Of a stretch of DNA of 64,000 bases, positions 47,211 through 58,900 are shown in pieces. Each line of letters opens with the position of its first letter. The stretch's first letter is position 1. Origin of the DNA: Torreya grandis (taxonomy: Eukaryota > Streptophyta > Pinopsida > Cupressales > Taxaceae); assembly GCA_037957365.1 (NCBI GenBank), contig JARHVA010004902.1, positions 310,001 to 374,000 on the forward strand, written 5' to 3'. Below the pieces are notes generated by a model, which was not told where the DNA came from, did no database searches, and was given only the letters and a program-made list of their open reading frames with translations. Both the position numbers and the translations under genes were made by a program.

Positions 47211-47890
47211 AACATCAACCAACATCTTAATCATCTTAACATCTAAACATCAACCAACACGTGACCAATATGGAAAGAAGTAAGTAGGGCAAGTTTGCTC
47301 CTAATTGACTCAGACTTTACATAATAATGTATGGATCAGGCACTTATCATCTATCTTCTTTCAAAGGCTGCCAGAACTTGAGCCTCTTAATGCCTTACAT
47401 CTATGACCATTATATTGTTAATCAATTAATCATTCACTTGATGTTTAACTTGAGCTCGTCCCTTGAGCAACCCCTATCATCCTCATTCCTATCAACCCTT
47501 TTTCCCTACAAACATTAGTCAACCCTTTTGTCAAGCATGAGTGCTTTGTCCTAATAAAAGGGGAACCCTTAAACCTCTATAGTCTTGTCCATGACTAAAA
47601 ATTTTGTCAAAAACAAATTGGGATGTCAAACAAAATATCCAAAGGTCATAAACTATACATGTAGACTGCTCCCTCGAAGGATAGCTACATAATTGATGTA
47701 ATTGATAGACTACTCCCTTGAAGGATAGTTATTCAAAGACATTCAAATATACAAAGCAGAATATAGACCACTCCCTCGAAGGATGGCCTAAATTTTGCTA
47801 CATACACAACACCCCATGACCACAAAACACAACAACATCCCTATGTAGACTTCTTGCATTGATCAGTCTGCTACTTAAAAAAAAAAGTGA
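47211..47890 (+). other. E3 post-pol block with TCCCTCGAAGGA motif triplet
   Basis: Three copies of a motif near GACTxCTCCCTCGAAGGATAGCTA at 47663-47689, 47708-47734 and 47766-47790, then CTTGCATTGATCAGTCTGC (about 47851), correspond in order to the E2 block at 16692-16910. The ORF at 47327-47518 shows no known domain. Confidence 0.6.
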
Positions 47891-49390
47891 CTGACAAATC
47901 ATGGACTTGTCTATAGACGTTCTCAGGATAAACTATAAAAGGGGAAAAGTTATCCTTGCTCAAAAAGGGTTATGCTACCCTCACCTATCACAAAATCAAA
48001 CCTATTACCCCAACATACTCAAGGGATTTGGAGCTCACTTAACGTCAAGTGATTTGAATACTTCTCTAACATAAACCAATGGTCAAATGACGTAATGCAT
48101 GAACGGGGCTTTTGTTTGCAAAAACCTTATCTATGCCATCATCATGGTCCTTGTCAATGAAAGAGCAACACGCCTTTCACTTTTTTAACATACCTTGGTC
48201 ACATACAACTAGATCATCAAACCAAACCAAACCAACCAAACCCAACCAAAACCTTTTCAAACCACTAACATGACATCATGATTTATTCAATAACCCATTT
48301 GTGTTATATGAATTATCATAGCCCATTCACACTAGTTTTTATGGACAACAATACACATGGAAACTATCAACCTCAACATAATTTATGTCAAACATACACC
48401 ATCACATAATATGGAAAAGGCTGTAACATCATCATACCTTCATCATTTCAAGCATGTACCATTATACATATGGGAAATGCTAACATGACCAAAACCAACT
48501 ATTAACCACTTTGACTCTTCTTTAGAACTACATTGGCTTGAGGCCCTTAACATAGGGGATATGTAGGCAGCACTCAATCTTTTGAGGTTATCTTGGCCAT
48601 TCACCCGATCGACTCCCTCATGACATTGGCCATTCATTTGTTCATCTACCTAATGGATAAACCATATGACCTTTAATCATGACTTAACCTAGTCCAAAAT
48701 CATGACCAAACAACCAGCCCTAACACTGAATGAGTTACCTAGACTTCTCATGGGGCACATTGGAGATAATATACATCTCCCTAACTATAACAAACAAACA
48801 TTTGAGATCACTTATATCTCAACCCAACCTAACCAATGACCTTGGAGATCATGACTATCTCCTCAGACCATGACCACTTTTGAGACAACTTTGCCTTGGT
48901 TATTTTGATTGCATATATGCTACCTCATGAATAGTTAGCAAATTATATGCACCTCACACTATGACCCTCACAAGTATTGGATCGCACCCAAGTTGATCCC
49001 CACTACTTGTGACTTTTTCGTGTTTTCCAGGAGCACTTCCTAAGCCCAAGATACTTGGAACACGATGACCATTTGGAGCTACAGCTTTGATCATTTAACC
49101 CAATCAGCTATGACTAAAAGCTAGGGACCAGTTATTTCAATTTTATCACTCCTCGACCTTGCCTATGACAATTTAACCTACCTATAATGTGAAGTGGTAT
49201 ACACACAATCTCAACTATTGCAGCGTTCACACTCAAACTTCACCATACCCATCCACTGCCTATCAAATCAGCACCCGATATCAGGTTACCTTCCCTCGAC
49301 TCCCGCTTTGAGGAAGAATACCTCATCTCATACCTGGGGTAACAACACCTTATTTTTGTCTTGCAGTTCGTCTAGAACAGCCAACAAGAC
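47891..49390 (+). other. E3 3' non-coding region
   Basis: About 1.5 kb without recognisable domains on either strand; I see no PMD-like motif of the E2 kind. The final 130 bases (from about 49260) match the E2 3' UTR, including GAATACCTCATCTCATACCTGGGG. The ORFs at 48443-48637 (minus) and 49194-49442 (plus) have no recognisable motif. Confidence 0.5.
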
Positions 49391-49403
49391 AAAAAGGGGC
49401 AAA
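49391..49403 (+). promoter_or_regulatory. E3 polypurine tract
   Basis: AAAAAGGGGCAAA directly before the 3' LTR start TGTAGACACC; same position and sequence type as in E2. Confidence 0.82.
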
Positions 49404-50764
49404 TGTAGACACCAAAATTGTGTCGACTCCCCTTGGTCCTAACCCACACCTTATTAATTTAAAATAAACTATTTATTTTAAATTATGACCTCACCTAGGA
49501 TACCTCACCTAGGACACCTCGCCTGAGACACCTTGCCTTAGACCATTTCCTACCCTATGACTCACCCCAAGACTAAGTCATCCAAATCATAACCACCTAA
49601 GACCCATTCCAACCTCCTAACCAACACTCGTGCATAATAACCCTGTCATTTAACCATTCCCCAATGGTAAATACACTCAGCGCATGGAAAAATGGGCAAA
49701 GGGCTAAAAATAGCCCTTTTACCCATTCTCTAGCCGCTGACATCGGTCAACTATCAGCTAACACCAGTGGGATCACTGACATCGGTTTACTTAAACTAAA
49801 TTCTAATGCTGAGTTATGGGCTACCGAATCACAAATCATGAATCTCAGACTCTTGGACTCTATCTCTCGAATCCTTCTGCTCGGACTCTTGGATGTGGAT
49901 GCACACACTCTGAGACCAGACATCAGATTTCCACTAACACTCACCTGGCTTCTGCACAAGTCACTCTAGATTGGATTGGAACATTACACAGCCACAATAG
50001 GATACGTATTCTAATATCTCTGGTTCAGCCACAAGCAGAGCTAAGTATTCTTCTATTTCATTTCAGTATTTAGAATCCATTAGTAATTAGTTTCTATTTA
50101 CTATTTCTAAATAAAATCAACTCGACCCAAATTTCTTCTTGGAAAGGCTGAAAAGCCTTCCTCCTATTCTTATCCATTTACATACCAACTCTTTACCTTT
50201 GCCCCCTCTCAGAGCCTATTTACTATCTTGCAACCCTGCACAGACCCAGACTCCTTCTAGACCCCTCTGTCGACCACAAACTTGTCCAAAAACCTATCCA
50301 AGGCCATTGCCCCGACCGACATCGACCACAACCCTGACCGACATCGGCAATATGACCGACGTCGACATATTTGACAAATCAATGCTGGTAGGACTACCGA
50401 CGTCAATGACTTTGACAAATCGACTGTAAAGAAATAGGTACACATTATCTATTTTCCTCTTTGTTAGCCATTTGTCATTTCTTTATTTACGACTCTTGTA
50501 CTTATAAATAGTGGATTGTCATCCCTCATGGAGCTGTACGCTTCTGAGACCAAGCATTGCTTGGTAGTCCACTTTATCTTTATCTAACATTTTTCTGTGT
50601 TTGAGTCTTATTCTTTCTACAGGTGTCTTCCTCCATAACCAAAGAGGAGCTCCTACAATGTCTAGATACAGTGGGCAACTTCATCCCGGTATCATCTAAC
50701 CCCTGACCCTTTATCTTTAGTTTCTTCCTTATCTGAATGTAAATAGCAAAAATGAGTAGAAACA
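49404..50764 (+). repeat. E3 3' LTR
   Basis: Starts TGTAGACACCAAAATTGTG and ends GTAGAAACA before ACATC. Compared with the 5' LTR it has extra copies of a 15-17 base string near ACCTAGGAxACCTC(A/G)CCT at about 49490-49535 and lacks a few short segments. Motif clusters with GACATCGGT/CCGACATCGA at 49738-49787 and 50315-50405. ORFs at 49664-50073 and 50139-50445 are LTR sequence. Confidence 0.88.
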
Positions 50765-50769
50765 ACATC
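50765..50769. repeat. Target-site duplication ACATC, right of E3
   Basis: Directly follows the E3 3' LTR; the E4 RT reading resumes at once (CTCATTTATTCCAAGGATGAGG). Confidence 0.88.
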
Positions 50770-51610
50770 CTCATTTATTCCAAGGATGAGGAAGAGCACT
50801 TACAACATCTGGAATTAGTTTTGCAATATTTGTGGAAGCATAGATAGTATAGTAAATTATCTAAATGTGTATTTTTCCAAAATAAAGTGTAGTATCTAGG
50901 ACATATTATCTTTACATATAGTATTTCAGTATATCTAGTAAATATAAGAGCCAATATGGAGTGGTCAACACTAAATAATGTGCATGAAGTAATAAGTTTC
51001 ATGGTTTTAGTAGGCTATTACAATAATTCATTCATAATTTATCTAAGATAGATAATCTAATCACCTCTCATTAGTGAAGACTAAGAGTTTCATCTGGTTA
51101 GATAAGTGTGAGGTAGCCTTTTAGGAACTAAAAAGGAGGCTTACTTTAACACCAGTGCTAAGAGTTCTCAATCTTAATGGTCAATTCTTAGTGATCACTG
51201 ATACATCTGGAGATGGACTTGGAGGAGTTATTATGTAGGATGGTTTAGTGGTAGCTTATGAGTCTATGAAATTGAAGCCATATGAGGTAAATTGTGCCCC
51301 TCATGACCTAGAACTTGTGGTAATTGTGCAGGCTTTGCAATTTTGAAAGCATTATTTATTGGGTAAACCATTTGAGCTCAAGATTGATAACTTAGGACTC
51401 AAGTACATCTTCATTTACCTAAATTTGAAATCTCATCAAAGATAATTATTAGATTTATTATTTGACTATGATTTTAATATTAACTATATTAAAGGTAAGG
51501 AAAATAGAGTAGTTGATGCTCTAATCCATAAAAGGTACATAGCAGTTATGGATACTATCAGGAGTACTTTTAGAGATCAAATGATAAAATTATTGTAAAG
51601 AGATGAATTT
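50770..51610 (+). pseudogene. E4 reverse transcriptase 3' part and RNase H relic
   Basis: Continues the RT cut at 40892: [19 protein letters not shown] (50770-50826), LSKCVFFQNK, YLGHII (about 50855-50910) and NNVHEVISFMVLVGYYNNSF (about 50975-51035), the thumb and connection. RNase H follows with shifts: a segment around TDTSGDGLGGVI (about 51196-51232), VAYESMKLKPYEVNCAPHDL and ELVVIVQALQF (about 51250-51345), and DYDFNINYIKGKENRVVDAL (about 51464-51523). The first RNase H Asp remains in DTSG. Stops, often at TGG or CAG positions, inactivate it. Confidence 0.78.
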
Positions 51611-51679
51611 TATGATTAGGTTAGGAAATTCTCAAAATCCTAATTTTAAGGGATTCAAAATAGATAATGATGGTTATTT

Positions 51680-52700
51680 ATGATACAATAGTAGGATGTA
51701 TGTTCTAGATAGAGAGAATCTGAGGAGCATAGTACTAAAGGATTTGCATAATGCCCCATTTTTAGAACATCCAAGAGTAACCAAGCTTATGATTGAGCTT
51801 AGACCACTCTATTTATGGAAAGGAATCAAGAGAGATGTAGTCAATTTTTTGTCTCATTGTCTCAAATGTCAGCATATGAAAGTTAAACATGTGCATCCAA
51901 CTAGATTGTTGTATCCACACAATATACCTAAATGGAAGTGGCATGTGATCGGTATGGACTTTATCCAAGGGTTGTTGTTATCATGGAACAAGTATGACAT
52001 GATATTGGCTATAGTTGATAAACTAACCAAGGTAGTTTACTTCATACTGAGAAACTTGACTAATGATGAACCTATGCTTGCAAAGAGATTCATAAAAGAA
52101 GTGTATAAATTGCATGGTTTTTTAGAGAAGATCATTTTGGATCATGATCTGAGGATGACTTATAGATTTTAGTTGACTCTAAATTTAGCTATGGGTATGT
52201 ATTTAAACTTCATCACTACATATCACCCACAAATTAATGGACAAACAAAGCAAGTTAATCAAATTTTAGAAAATCTATTTCGTGTGTGTTTCATGGATCA
52301 TCAATACAAGTGGGAAGAGTATATTCCATTAGTTGAGTTTGATTACAACAAATCATACCAATCAACATTGAATATGGATTTATTTGAGGCATTATATATA
52401 AGGAGGTGTAAAACACAATCAGTTGGGATAGGTTGGAAGATAGGATAGTCTTTGGACCTAAGATGCTTTCAAAAATGGAAAAGCAAGTCAAAAAAATTAG
52501 GTAGAAGTTTGTCGAGGCCAATGATAGATATAAAAGTTATGATAATTTGAAGAGAAAAACTAGGTAGTTTTCTATAGGTGATAAAGTGTTTCTATGGGAT
52601 AAGCCTCAAAAAATCTTGATTAAATTTAAAAAATTAGTGAAACTTTCACAGAGATATGTGGGACCCATCAAGGCTTTATAAGTGGTCCACCCTGTAGTGT
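51680..52700 (+). pseudogene. E4 integrase relic (best-preserved pol part)
   Basis: Two long open stretches (51696-52172 and 52173-52448) are separated by one stop. The zinc-binding part: LKDLHNAPFLEHPRVTKL (His-His) and LSHCLKCQ (Cys-Cys, 51850-51880). The DDE core: WHVIGMDFIQGLL (first Asp, about 51957), IVDKLTKVVYF, KIILDHDLRM (second Asp, about 52140) and YHPQINGQTKQVNQILEN (52220-52275). The third catalytic residue, Glu in the usual GQTERVNQ, is Lys here (GAA to AAA), so strand transfer would be lost even without the stops. The segment up to about 52700 (KMEKQVKKI, VGPIKAL) corresponds to the RVGPYxVxxxV part of the C-terminal domain. Confidence 0.85.
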
Positions 52701-53000
52701 ATAGGTTTGCACTCCACTAGCTTTAGCTCTTTTTCATAATGTCTTCCACATGTCTTATCTTAAAAATTATATAGTTCATCCTTCACATTTTTTGCATTGG
52801 AATGCTTTTTAGGTTCTAGATCATGGGGTGGTCATGGCAAAACCAATCAAATTAATTGACACTCACAAACTTCATTTGCATAATAGAGAAGTGTCATAGT
52901 GAAAAGTCTTATGGGACTAATACTTTGAGGATAGTGCCACATGAGAGGACTATGATGAGTTTTACAAGTTATTTCCACATTTATTTGTTTGGTTTAGTAC
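52701..53000 (+). pseudogene. E4 integrase C-terminus with chromodomain-like tail
   Basis: ALFHNVFHMSYLKNYIVHPS (about 52728-52787) is the LHxVFHVSxLRKY block; AKPIKLIDTHKLHLHNREV (about 52836-52891) matches EPVxILDxxxxxLRNKxIxxVKVLW; after stops, KVLWD and YFEDSAT precede DYDEFYKLFPHLF (about 52903-52985), the WExEDxMRxxYPxLF ending. This weak chromodomain-like module is typical of plant chromoviruses and is thought to bind histone marks at target chromatin. Decayed. Confidence 0.65.
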
Positions 53001-53085
53001 TCCATATTATATTATTTTCTGTTGAACAATGTTTTAAATTCATAACTTTTATTTGAATAATTGTCATTAAAATGATGACCATCTT

Positions 53086-53098
53086 TAAGAGGGAAGGA
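53086..53098 (+). promoter_or_regulatory. E4 polypurine tract
   Basis: TAAGAGGGAAGGA immediately before the LTR start TGCCACGTCC; the inverted copy E7 has the fuller form, complement of TCTTTCCCCCTAAAG (61673-61687). Confidence 0.75.
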
Positions 53099-53189
53099 TG
53101 CCACGTCCTGATTTATCTATAAACTAAATAACCTATTTAATATATGGATTATTGTGGTTGATTAGTTGATTAAATAATATTTGATTAAG

Positions 53190-54065
53190 CTTGATGAAAT
53201 ATGTTGATTATGGGATAGTTTGTGTTTCTTAAGTTACATGATTATATGTATGATTTATTGGTACTTTTATAATTTATGATCATATTTGATTAGTTATAAA
53301 ACATTATTTTATCAATATAATGATGTTTTGGACTAACTACCTTCATTAGCATGAGGTGTATGTAGGGCAAATTCTTCCCCTAGATCATGATGGAGGGAGA
53401 GTATCATCAGAGAGGGTAGTCTACATGGAAATTTTAGGGGATGATAAAGAACAAATATGGAAACCCTTTCACACACCACTTAATATATCATGTTTCATAA
53501 TTAATGGTTGATATAGATAGCATAGCATGTTTTATATACTTTTTCTTTAGATGATTTTTAATATATTTTCTAGTATAATCTTAATTGTTGTTGATGATCA
53601 TGGTGATTATTTGAGTGATTTTATCGATTAAGGTTAACGGCATATATTGATTATAGGATAGTTTGTGTTGATGAATTTACATGATTAGATGTTATGAGTT
53701 AGTAATACTTTTATATTTTGTACTTTGTGATTATGTTTGATTAGTTATACAACATGATTTTATGAATATAATGATGTTTCAGGCTAACTACCTTCATTAT
53801 CCTAAGGTGAATGTAGGATAAATTCATTCTTCAGGATGTGATGAAGGGAGAGTATCATCAGATAGAGTGGTTTATATGGAGATGTTGGGAGATGATAGAG
53901 AATAAATTCAAAAGCCCTTTCACACACGACTTAATATATCATGTTCATAATTAGTTAATTGATATAGATAGTGTAGCATGTTTTGTGTAATTTTCTTTAG
54001 GTGATTTTTAATATGCTTTTTGGTATAATCTTGATTGATGACAATGATCATGTTGATTGTTCAAA
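53190..54065 (+). repeat. ~435-bp tandem duplication inside the shared LTR
   Basis: About 53190-53628 and 53629-54065 align along their length (strings GATTATxGGATAGTTTGTGTT, GGGAGAGTATCATCAGA and AATATATCATGTT appear once in each). The 5' LTR has one copy (33580-34020), so the duplication is specific to this LTR. The copies are diverged, so it is old. Confidence 0.8.
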
Positions 54066-54233
54066 TGATTTCACTAGTTTTGTAATCATACTAGTTTATC
54101 ATATATAATGCAATTGTATAACTGAATGAGTGAATTCGGTTATGTTTTACTTACCTTGTTAGATATAGTTGCATAGTATAACGATGTGATGTTTTAATAA
54201 ATTTCATTATTATTATTTGATTTATAATATTGA

Positions 54234-54246
54234 AATAATAATAATA

Positions 54247-54321
<75 letters not shown>
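54234..54321 (+). repeat. (ATT)n microsatellite
   Basis: A short AAT run changes into about 25 uninterrupted ATT units. The minus-strand ORF over it is a poly-Asn artefact. Confidence 0.95.
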
Positions 54322-54322
<1 letters not shown>

Positions 54323-54964
54323 GTTAAATCTATAAGTTGAAAGATATGAATAACATTGTTTTTAAATATCTTTGTATTCAATTTAATTATATGACTTAAG
54401 GTTTGATTATCATAATATATGAATACATTGTTTTAATTGTAAATGATTTTAGGAAATCATTATATTTGTTATGTATGTTTATTGATAAGCATAGTAACAT
54501 GGAACTATAGTCTTATAATACCTAGGAGTATTGTCATGAAATATAATCATTATTTGATTGATAGATGTTCCATGCAAATACAATGGTTGTCGACTAAGAT
54601 AGTTATTGCATGAAATAAACTTGGGGACTAAGTGACTTGTTTTAGTTTGTTGATTTTGGGAAGTCAGTGATTATTTGCTAAGTTAATGACATGTAAATTT
54701 TATAAGGAATATAAAATTATTATATGGAATTGTTTATAATTATCAATATAAATAGGGTTTCTAATCATCTATTGACTTTGAGTTAACCATCATTTGGAAA
54801 TAAGCATGGTAGTTGGCTATGGTTGCATGGTGGCAAAATGTAGAGTTTTGTTGAGAAAATTTAACATGCATTTTATTAGTTGGTTTTTCATGATGGAGAT
54901 GGAGGAAAAAATAAAGGAATGGGAGGTGATGGAGATAAATAAAGAAGGAAAAAAAAAGTGTTTT

Positions 54965-54982
54965 GGGGGGGGGGGGGGGGGG
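54965..54982 (+). repeat. Run of 18 G
   Basis: An uninterrupted G18 tract followed by AGGGGGAGG. In otherwise AT-rich DNA it stands out and could form a G-quadruplex; length is likely to vary. Confidence 0.9.
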
Positions 54983-55360
54983 AGGGGGAGGATATACAAA
55001 GACATATGAAAATTTGTAGTCAAGGAGAACAAGGTTAAAGGATTTGGATTTTGGATCTTATAAAGTTTGACTTACTTGTTATAATACATAGGTCGGTTAT
55101 GTACTTGAATTACTACGTGTTAGTGTTGGATATACTTTGAAATATGGGTTTTGATTCATTTAAAATGAATTGATAGAAAATGGGCTTTCATTCATTTGTA
55201 ATTAAGTATAAAAAAATAAATAGGGTGTTATACGCAAGGCCTTATGGGAGGCTCGACCTCCATAGAACCCTATATCCAACCCATTAATCCCTGAATTTAT
55301 ATTTAAGTTGATATGGCATTTTGTTTAGGATATATACAGTCATTTTTTGTAAATGGGAAT

Positions 55361-55363
<3 letters not shown>

Positions 55364-55405
<42 letters not shown>

Positions 55406-55468
55406 CACACACACACACATGTGTGTGTGTGTATGTATGTGTATATATATATATATATATATATACAC
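55364..55468 (+). repeat. Palindromic dinucleotide tract (AT)n(AC)n(TG)n(AT)n
   Basis: An AT tract, an AC tract, a TG tract and another AT tract follow one another, so the right half is close to the reverse complement of the left half and could form a cruciform. A further AT tract lies at about 55525-55548. Confidence 0.9.
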
Positions 55469-57802
55469 TTCTCAAGATAATAAATAAATAACCCCATTTC
55501 CATTTTTATAGAGTCTAATAAAGTTATATATATATATATATATATATATTGGAAATAACATTTATAATAACTAAGTCATTTTAGGGTTGTTTTATTATGA
55601 GATCAATTGATTATTATAAGAATTATTATATGCAGTAAATAGGATAAATGGAACTTTGAGTACAGTTGTGTGATTATAAATAAATATAGTCTGTATTCAT
55701 TGGGTTATGATTTTGGTTTATATTGAAAAGATTTAAAAACAACTTAGTTTGATTTCATATTAAGTGACTTTGTCAAACTATTGAAACAAGTTTGAAAAAT
55801 ATACCATAATCAGCTTAATTGATCTCTAGAATGAGTAAGGTTTTTCCAAAATGACATAGATAGAGATATACAGTGGAATGATTACTAATTTCACTATGTC
55901 GAATGATTTATAGTTGAGAATTTATTTTTACTTTAATTTGACTATGTCGAATGTCAATATGTTTGGGTTACATAGATAAACACTTGACTATATTGAACAT
56001 TGTCTGATGATTTTATGCATTGGATTTGTAAGCAAAATTAAAAATGAGGTTAAACATAGAATATTGAGTCTTGGTTAGGTTAATAGACTAATCATAGATT
56101 GAGTAGATAAAACATAAAAAAATTATGTCTTCCTATTTTAAAAGAATGAATAAAAACTTGATTTAGAATGCATTTGGTTTGATAACCTTGCATATATAAT
56201 AGTCTATGTAATATGTTTTAGTAGAACTCCTAAAGCATAAATTGATTGGCCATTATATTTAAGTTTGAAACAATACATGTTATGAGTGTTCTATTAGATA
56301 AAAAGAATAAGTATTATATAACTTATGTATGCTTGGAGTTTATAATGAATGAGTTATTAAATATTATACTGTATGCTTTTAAAGTATAAATGTATGGAAT
56401 GTATAGGTGTTTATAAAATTATATATAAATCTAAAACATTACTCCATACCAAAATGTTTGTTTAATGTGTATATTATGTGCAATTTTTTACATAATAAAT
56501 ATTTAGAAACATCTATTGTATGTTAGATGTTTGGTTGAAATTCTAAGTTTATGGAATTTAATTACTAACCATAGATCTTTTATAATTAATAGAATATTGT
56601 CTTTTGTTACAAATGGGAAATGTGAATAGGTTTTAAACTAGGTTTAAATAATTAAAAGTTAAGGAAATAACTTTTACAGTTACAGAGTGATGTTAAGTAA
56701 CTAATACTCTAAACATGATTCTTACCTGGATGACAAGATTCTAATGAGGATTGTATTTTGATTATATTTATTGTTCTATAATAAATTAGAGAATCATAGA
56801 TTCATTTCATTTTATTTGATGGACTCAATGAATGAAAATGATATTTCTATACTTAGCATATTTAATCTACTAATAAGGAATATTCTATTAGAATCTATTG
56901 GTTTTTATGTTATTTGATATTTTATTAAATCTCATATTCATGACACTAATTAAGTAGTGGATGGATTCCATTGAATTAATTAGCACCATCAATGCAAGAG
57001 ATGAGGAGTAATCTGAATAAGTGGTGTGTATGAATTTGATTGATCCTTGAGATCATTTATTATTGAAAACTTTGGTCAAAGTAATGTTTGATAAAAATTG
57101 TCATTTCATATGTTGATATAATTTTCATATTTATGTGATATAATGTTAGAGTAGATTTATTTTTGATACACATTATGTATTAGATATCTTCAAACACATG
57201 GGTTTTAGTTTATTACTTTGGTCCTGCACCATCGTTATCTACCCATCCTTGAAGGGAGAGCCATCCCCTTGTTGGGAGATAGTGTAGGGGATCTATGGTC
57301 CATGGTTGGTGTGGAAAAGTGATCTAATGATACTCTCCATCCTAGCTAGAGTACTATAGTTGAAACTACACTTGAGATTATAGATTGATATTTGAGTCAT
57401 GGATACTCTTGAGTTGTGGAGACCTTGCTCCATAGATATTTGTATCATGTTCTATCATTTTAGTTATTATTATGTATTGCTAATAACTATAATATTTATA
57501 CATTACACTTATATAGTAGTAGATATAATGGTGTATCATCCATGGCTAAATTTCTACTATTTAATTTATGATGAGATGCAATATCTATTTGTGTTTCAAT
57601 ATTGTTCATGATTTTTATATTTGTTCATGGCATCCTTAGCTATGTGGATTATCTATATACCTTTTTGGTTAAATAAAATAATACAATTAATTAAAGATCA
57701 CCAGTTAGGTTTCTCATGGTAAAATTTATATGTTGAATATGAGTAATTATTTTAAAAAATTATTATTATATTCCATTAAAATCCAGTGGGGTTATTACAT
57801 TG

Positions 57803-57814
57803 TGGTATCAGAGC
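57803..57814 (+). promoter_or_regulatory. E5 primer binding site (initiator Met tRNA)
   Basis: TGGTATCAGAGC is an exact complement of the plant initiator methionine tRNA 3' end, three bases after the LTR. Confidence 0.9.
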
Positions 57815-57884
57815 TGAGGCTCAAACTCTATGACTTAATGTGTTTACTCATGTAAAATTATTGTCTTGATAAGTAATAAAAACA

Positions 57885-58900
57885 ATGGTGTGCACTAGAC
57901 TATGAGGTGAGGGTACTTCGAATACTGAACCCCCTATTGATCCAAATCAATTTATTATTGAGCAGGTTATAAATTTGTACCAAATCCTAACAACTATGCA
58001 AGAGACTAGGGACTAAATTGTGGCCCTAAAACAAGAAGTTCATGGCCATGAAGAGTAAAATGATCAAGAGGAACTTGAAGATCATATTGATGACTAGGAA
58101 CATCTTTAAGATTAGAGGCATGAAGAAGTATTTTAGGATGTGAGAGATTGAGTAGCTAAAGAGTTGGTACATGACATGAAAAAGTGAATCCACCCAAGTT
58201 TGATGGAACTATATTGGGGGATGGAGCTGAAGCATGGCTGATAGAAATGGAGAAGTGTTTTAAGATTTGAAATTATTTTGGTCATGAAAGTGGTCTAGGG
58301 AGCTTATAAACTTATTTTTGAAGTAGCGACTTAGTGGGAAAAAAAAGCTTCAAATAAACCTCAATTCAACCAACACCACTTAGGAATAGTTTGTGACATT
58401 GTTTAGGTTATGATGGATTACACATCTATAATTTGACCAAAATATACATATTTTTAGAATCTTAAAAAATTAGATTTACCGATGAATGAATACTAAGAGC
58501 AATCCACCAAGCTTCTTAAGTATGTACCTCAGTATTAAGTGGATGAGAGGTTCAGAATTAGGAAATTTATCATGTGGTTGAAACCCCAAATTGGCTATGA
58601 AGTAGATGTATATGGTCCATTTACCATGGATCAAGCATTCAAAAATGTGTTCAAGAAGGAATAAAAACTAAAATCTCTTGCCCAAGTTATAAATAAGTTC
58701 AATAGTAGTTCAAGGAACATGAAACTTGGTAATGGTTTTAAGGGTGGTTTCAATGGAACTAACAAACTAAGAGGAAAGGACCATTTGGAGGTTTCTTCAC
58801 TTATGGAGATGACCATTTTTCTCGATAATGTCCTCAAGACAAGTCTTAAAATAAGGGTTCAATTTCTTCACAAGGTACATTTTAGTAGTGGGTTTATGTA
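57885..58900 (+). pseudogene. E5 gag relic
   Basis: ATG at 57885 opens MVCTRL, a stop, GEGTSNTEPPIDPNQFI, co-linear with E4 gag. VALKQEVHGHEE (about 58020-58055) preserves the Gln that is a stop in E4. The capsid segment is badly broken. The knuckle region reads GFFTYGDDHFSR, a stop, CP (58790-58836): the first two Cys of CX2CX4HX4C are lost (to Phe and Tyr). The ORFs 58631-58837 (minus) and 58719-58901 (plus) are other-frame shadows. Confidence 0.7.

Larger units (their letters stand above)
40893..50764 (+). mobile_element. E3: young gag-only derivative of a Tat element (~9.9 kb), nested in E4
   Basis: Paired LTRs (40893-42247 and 49404-50764), ACATC duplications and a PPT define a complete insertion. 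The interior has a long gag region (43041-46903) with open stretches up to 223 codons, but protease is missing and pol is reduced to the first ~60 codons of RT (to about 47200), followed directly by the post-pol motif block. It is more GC-rich and its LTRs look more alike than those of E2, so it is younger. It would have needed pol proteins in trans to move, or the deletion came after insertion; the sequence does not say which. Confidence 0.87.
33477..57799 (+). mobile_element. E4: chromovirus (Tekay/Del-like) LTR retrotransposon, interrupted by E3
   Basis: LTRs at 33477-38757 and 53099-57799, initiator-Met PBS at 38761, gag with a CCHC knuckle, PR, RT, RH, INT ending in a chromodomain-like tail, and a PPT at 53086. 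Removing E3 (40893-50764) and one ACATC copy restores the RT reading, as seen in the uninterrupted homologue E5 at about 60000. Very long LTRs and the order PR-RT-RH-INT-chromodomain suggest the Tekay/Del chromovirus clade; the clade call is inference. Stops throughout and a lost RT catalytic Asp mean it is dead. No target duplication can be checked because the 3' LTR runs into a second internal region (E5). Confidence 0.82.
53099..57799 (+). repeat. E4 3' LTR, shared as 5' LTR of E5 (~4.7 kb)
   Basis: Starts TGCCACGTCCTGATT and ends TTACA, followed by TTG and an initiator-Met PBS. Aligns with 33477-38757 at both ends. It contains a ~435-bp tandem duplication near the start, an ATT microsatellite, an 18-G run and a long palindromic dinucleotide tract. 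The last ~1.1 kb (from about 56700) is the best conserved part. The ORFs here (54151-54381, 54794-55032, 55284-55475, 57399-57611) are low-complexity or LTR artefacts. Confidence 0.85.

Noticed and set aside
50139..50445. ORFs in the E3 3' LTR (both strands)
   Set aside because: They lie wholly in LTR sequence, are not kept open in the other LTR, and have no domain.
54151..54381. Minus-strand ORF with a long poly-Asn run
   Set aside because: Produced entirely by the ATT microsatellite inside an LTR.
55284..55475. Minus-strand ORF with alternating Tyr/Ile and Val/Cys
   Set aside because: Translation of the AT/AC/TG dinucleotide tract.
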